A stretch of 8,341 nt of DNA from the NCBI GenBank assembly GCA_950075905.1, contig CATMVR010000188.1, positions 1 to 8,341 of the forward strand, written 5' to 3'. The notes under the pieces were generated by a model. That model was not told the DNA's origin and ran no database searches. It saw only the letters and a list, made by a program, of their open reading frames with translations. Each line of letters begins with the position of its first letter. Position 1 is the stretch's first letter. The position numbers and the translations under genes were made by a program. Shown here one piece after another: positions 5,530 through 8,341 of this stretch. The stretch is from an uncultured Persicitalea sp. Lineage in GTDB: Bacteria > Bacteroidota > Bacteroidia > Cytophagales > Spirosomataceae.

Positions 5530-6756
5530 ATGCATATTTCCCAGCGGCAACTATTCTTCGACCACATTGCCCAAACTTCCGATTTTCCACTAGCCCTCGA
5601 AATTGACAAAGCAGAGGGCGTTTTTCTGCACGCAAAAAACGGCGAACGCTATTTTGACATGATTTCGGGCATTGCCGTCAGCAATGTAGGGCACCGCCAT
5701 CCCGACGTGCTGGCCGCCATTCAGCAACAGCTGGATAAGTACATGCACCTGATGGTCTACGGGGAGTACATCCAAAGCCCGCAAGTCCTACTCGCCGAGG
5801 CCCTTACCCGCTCCCTGGATCTGGACTGCCCCCACCCCTCCCCCTACGGACCGATCAACTCGGTGTATTTTACCAATTCGGGTACGGAGGCGGTAGAAGG
5901 GGCCATGAAACTTGCCAAGCGGTATACCGGCCGCAAAGAGTTTGTGGCCTGTCGCAATGCCTACCACGGGGCTACGCAGGGGGCTCTAAGTCTTTCGGGG
6001 GCCGAGTTTTTCCGGCGAAATTTTCGGCCTTTGCTTCCGGGCATCAGACAGATCACCCACGGCAGTCTGCCCGATCTCGAAAAAATTAGCTGCCGTACCG
6101 CCGCCGTCGTCATTGAAATAGTAGCCGGAGAAGCCGGGGTAAGGATTCCGGAAAAAGGCTACTTTGCCGCCCTGCGGCAGCGCTGTAATGATACCGGTAC
6201 CTTGCTGATTTTTGACGAAATTCAAACCGGCTTCGGCCGGACGGGTACCTTTTGGGCCTTTGAGGAAGTAGGCGTATACCCCGATATCCTCCTGAGTGCC
6301 AAAGGCATGGGTGGCGGTATGCCCATCGGGGCTTTTATGGCTTCCCAAACCTTGATGGCGGTTTTTCGGAATAATCCCATTCTGGGACACATTACCACTT
6401 TTGGCGGACACCCGGTTAGCTGCGCCGCTTCGCTGGCTACCCTCACGGTTATCAAAGACAATCAGCTGGATGAGCAGGCCAACGAAAAAGGAGCACTAAT
6501 CAAATCGCTGCTGGTGCACCCAAAGATCAAAGAAGTACGTGGTAAGGGACTGATGCTGGCCGCTGAAATGGATTCATTTGAAATCCTCAAAGCAACTATT
6601 GATCTTTGCATCCAAAAGGGGGTCATCACCGACTGGTTTTTGTTTTGTGACAATGCCATGCGGTTGGCTCCTCCCCTGACCATTACCGTCCCTCAGATTC
6701 ACGAAGCTGTCCAACTAATTGTAGATGCCCTCAATCACCCCTCCCTCCGTTCTTAA
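5530..6756 (+). CDS. Class III pyridoxal-phosphate aminotransferase (acetylornithine/4-aminobutyrate aminotransferase-like)
   Basis: The 408-residue product is a full-length class III (fold type I) transaminase. Visible elements are: I-S-G-I-A-V-S-N-V-G-H (45-55); the phosphate-binding N-S-G-T-E-A (116-121); A-Y-H-G-A-T (144-149), which stacks on the cofactor; I-F-D-E-I-Q-T-G-F-G-R (227-237), with Asp229 contacting the pyridine nitrogen; S-A-K-G-M-G-G-G-M-P (256-265), with Lys258 as the Schiff-base lysine; and T-F-G-G-H-P (290-295). The C-terminal R-L-A-P-P-L-T-I-T (378-386) carries the substrate carboxylate Arg378. The ATG at 5530 is preferred over an upstream in-frame ATG at 5464 because the latter would overlap the previous gene by 62 bp and add residues unlike the family; with 5530 the gap is 4 bp. 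The enzyme probably moves an amino group between glutamate and an omega-amine or ornithine-like substrate. It could prepare an amine for the ligases, but it may also be an ordinary metabolic aminotransferase carried in the same operon. Confidence 0.9.
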   Translation: MHISQRQLFFDHIAQTSDFPLALEIDKAEGVFLHAKNGERYFDMISGIAVSNVGHRHPDVLAAIQQQLDKYMHLMVYGEYIQSPQVLLAEALTRSLDLDCPHPSPYGPINSVYFTNSGTEAVEGAMKLAKRYTGRKEFVACRNAYHGATQGALSLSGAEFFRRNFRPLLPGIRQITHGSLPDLEKISCRTAAVVIEIVAGEAGVRIPEKGYFAALRQRCNDTGTLLIFDEIQTGFGRTGTFWAFEEVGVYPDILLSAKGMGGGMPIGAFMASQTLMAVFRNNPILGHITTFGGHPVSCAASLATLTVIKDNQLDEQANEKGALIKSLLVHPKIKEVRGKGLMLAAEMDSFEILKATIDLCIQKGVITDWFLFCDNAMRLAPPLTITVPQIHEAVQLIVDALNHPSLRS

Positions 6757-8341
6757 TTCCCTCAACAGCCCTCGGCTGTTACCTATTTTTGGCCTTATTA
6801 TTATTTACGTTACCGGTGCCCTCACAATCAATATCATGGATATTGACGCGGCCCAGTACGCCAGTATCGGGCGCGAGATGGTTCAAAACAACAACTTTTT
6901 GCAGGTGCAGCACCGGGGCGTAGACTACTACCTCGATAAGCCCCCGCTACTTTTCTGGCTTTCGGCGCTGGTATTCAAGGTACTGGGATTTACCAATTTT
7001 GCCTATCGGCTTTTACCCATCCTGTCCCGCTTGCTGGGCATTTACGCCATTTACCGTTTTTCGCGGTTGTACTACTCCGATCTCACCAGCTACACCTCCG
7101 CCCTGGTGATGGGTAGCTGCCAGGCCTACTTTTTGATGAACCACGATGTTCGTACCGACACGCTGCTGACCAACTGCGTCACGGTGGCTATCTGGCAACT
7201 GGCGGCTTTCCGGCTTTTGGGGGGCTGGCGGTACTTTCTGGGGGGATTTATTTTCGTTGGCCTGGCTATGCTCGCCAAGGGGCCCATCGGTTTGATCGTT
7301 CCTGCCGCCGCTTTTTTTGTGGATATTGTGCTGAAAAGAGACTGGAAAAATCTGTTTCGCTGGGAGTGGCTGCTGGGGATCCTCGTCATTGGACTGGTAC
7401 TCCTGCCCTACTGCATCGGGCTGCTCAGGCAGTATGGCACCGAGGGTATTTACTTTTTTTTCTGGAAACAGAGCTTCGGTCGCATTACCGGCGAAAACAG
7501 CTGGGACAACAACGCGCCGCTCTGGTTTCAGGCCCAGAATTTTTTGTGGAGCTTTCTGCCCTGGGTGCTGGCGTTTGCCGCCGGGCTGGCAGCCTACGTT
7601 CGCATGCTGATCCGGCAGAAGTTTCGGCTTTCCGAAACGCAGGAGGCCATCTCGTTTGGTGGTTTTGTACTTCCTTTTATGGCGCTGTCTACTTCCCAGT
7701 ACCAGCTACCCCACTACACCTTTGTGGTGTTTCCGCTGGCGGCAGTCATTACCGCCCGCTTTTTGTACGAAGCAGTTAGCAAGGCAGGGACTCCCGTCTT
7801 TCACAACACAAAAATCGCCCTGATTATTACGGCCGTGGTCATGGGTACCATCGTGATCATCCTGAGTACCTGGGCGTTTCCAATGACCAACATACTACTT
7901 ATCATCACTGCTATCGCGTTTCTGTTGTACGTTACCTATCTTTTTCGGGATAAACGCTCTCCCTACTCGCAATTAGTTTTGGCCCCTTTCTGGACGGCAG
8001 TGGGCTGCAATTTTATCATGAATGCCCATATTTACCCTTCCCTTTTGACCTACCAAACCGGTTCGGAACTGGGCATCGAACTGGCCAATACACCCGGCTT
8101 TCCTCTGGACAATTTTTACATGTTCGATACCAAACCCAGGGAGGACTACTACCTATTTGAGCACGCCCTGGATTTTTATACGGCGCGTACTACCCCCAAA
8201 ATCACCACAACGGCGGGTATAGATTCCCTCAAAACAACATCTGATACACTCTATTTGTACACTGGCACGGATGGCCTGGCTACGCTGGAAGCAACGGGAA
8301 ACTATACCATCGAAAAGGAGAACAACAGTCAGAAGTACCAC
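6725..8341 (+). CDS. GT39 family (ArnT/PMT-like) integral-membrane glycosyltransferase, 3'-truncated
   Basis: This frame is open from an ATG at 6725 to the window end (539 codons, no stop). The start overlaps the aminotransferase by 32 bp in another frame. It is preferred over the next ATG (6836) because residues 18-37 form the first membrane helix that should precede the catalytic loop. That loop has D-I-D-A-A-Q-Y-A (39-46), giving candidate catalytic Asp39/Asp41, then D-Y-Y-L-D-K-P-P-L (67-75), the hallmark of ArnT/PMT-type GT-C enzymes. Further family marks are R-T-D-T-L-L-T (143-149), L-A-K-G-P-I-G (183-189) and Q-L-P-H-Y (327-331). About a dozen hydrophobic segments run to about residue 432, followed by a soluble C-terminal part rich in Thr and Asp. 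Such enzymes transfer a sugar from a polyprenyl-phosphate donor to lipid, glycan or protein on the outer face of the inner membrane. Donor and acceptor are unknown. No link to the ligase genes is evident other than the overlap with the previous gene. Confidence 0.88.
   Translation, partial: MPSITPPSVLNSLNSPRLLPIFGLIIIYVTGALTINIMDIDAAQYASIGREMVQNNNFLQVQHRGVDYYLDKPPLLFWLSALVFKVLGFTNFAYRLLPILSRLLGIYAIYRFSRLYYSDLTSYTSALVMGSCQAYFLMNHDVRTDTLLTNCVTVAIWQLAAFRLLGGWRYFLGGFIFVGLAMLAKGPIGLIVPAAAFFVDIVLKRDWKNLFRWEWLLGILVIGLVLLPYCIGLLRQYGTEGIYFFFWKQSFGRITGENSWDNNAPLWFQAQNFLWSFLPWVLAFAAGLAAYVRMLIRQKFRLSETQEAISFGGFVLPFMALSTSQYQLPHYTFVVFPLAAVITARFLYEAVSKAGTPVFHNTKIALIITAVVMGTIVIILSTWAFPMTNILLIITAIAFLLYVTYLFRDKRSPYSQLVLAPFWTAVGCNFIMNAHIYPSLLTYQTGSELGIELANTPGFPLDNFYMFDTKPREDYYLFEHALDFYTARTTPKITTTAGIDSLKTTSDTLYLYTGTDGLATLEATGNYTIEKENNSQKYH
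6764..6790 (+). terminator. Hairpin with trailing T-run just after the aminotransferase stop, inside the overlapping glycosyltransferase start
   Basis: AACAGCC (6764-6770), a 3-nt CTC loop and GGCTGTT (6774-6780) form a perfect 7-bp stem beginning 8 bases after the aminotransferase TAA. It is followed by ACCTA and then five T (6786-6790). The shape resembles a weak intrinsic terminator. The T-run is displaced about 5 nt from the stem, and the whole element lies within the predicted N-terminal coding part of the next gene. It could be a partial terminator, an RNA structure affecting translation of the glycosyltransferase, or chance. Confidence 0.3.

Noticed and set aside
4842..5609. A 255-residue minus-strand open frame opposite the second ATP-grasp-like gene
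   Set aside because: It is antisense to the ATP-grasp motifs and crosses the junction with the aminotransferase; its composition is that of a shadow frame.
5530..6756. A LysW-type lysine/arginine biosynthesis operon (ATP-grasp plus acetylornithine-type aminotransferase)
   Set aside because: There is no carrier-protein gene with a Glu-ending C-terminus, no kinase and no reductase in the window, so the resemblance is limited to two broad families.
7366..7779. A 137-residue plus-strand open frame near the right end
   Set aside because: It lies in another frame within the GT39 membrane protein, whose own frame is open for 539 codons and carries the family motifs.

Overview
The window looks like a chromosomal segment of a Bacteroidota bacterium, probably of the Cytophagales type (Spirosoma/Dyadobacter/Runella-like). 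This is inferred from four things: most start codons lack a Shine-Dalgarno sequence; the divergent promoter region holds a TAnnTTTG-type -7 motif; the secreted esterase has a signal peptide ending in FSQ; and the aminotransferase has a family flavour common in that phylum. I could not run a similarity search, so the genus is a guess.

Layout. At the left edge, on the minus strand, is the 5' part of a secreted esterase-family protein (315 to 1, running off the window). A short AT-rich divergent intergenic region (316-434) follows. From 435 to the right edge all genes are on the plus strand and closely packed (gaps of 48, 18, 35, 13 and 4 bp, then a 32-bp overlap), which suggests one long operon. 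The order is: cytoplasmic alpha/beta-hydrolase (TTG start); ATP-grasp ligase with a Lys/Ala-rich C-terminal tail; YbdK/GCS2-type carboxylate-amine ligase; class I glutamine amidotransferase-like protein; a second, apparently circularly permuted, ATP-grasp-like protein; class III PLP aminotransferase; and a GT39 (ArnT/PMT-like) membrane glycosyltransferase that runs off the right edge.

How the genes may work together. The core (435-5525) puts three predicted ATP-dependent amide-bond-forming enzymes (ATP-grasp, GCS2, second ATP-grasp) beside a glutaminase/gamma-glutamyl-hydrolase-like protein and an esterase/amidase-like hydrolase. This is the signature of an amidoligase pathway that builds, trims or attaches a small peptide-like or amide compound. 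No carrier protein, NRPS, transporter or regulator is visible, so the product is unknown. The basic tail of the first ATP-grasp is the most unusual element. It could bind a polyanion or present lysines as acceptors. The aminotransferase could supply an amino-acid building block, but it and the GT39 protein may be unrelated functions carried on the same transcript.

There are no tRNA or rRNA genes, insertion sequences, CRISPR arrays or long repeats. No stretch over 300 bp lacks a gene.
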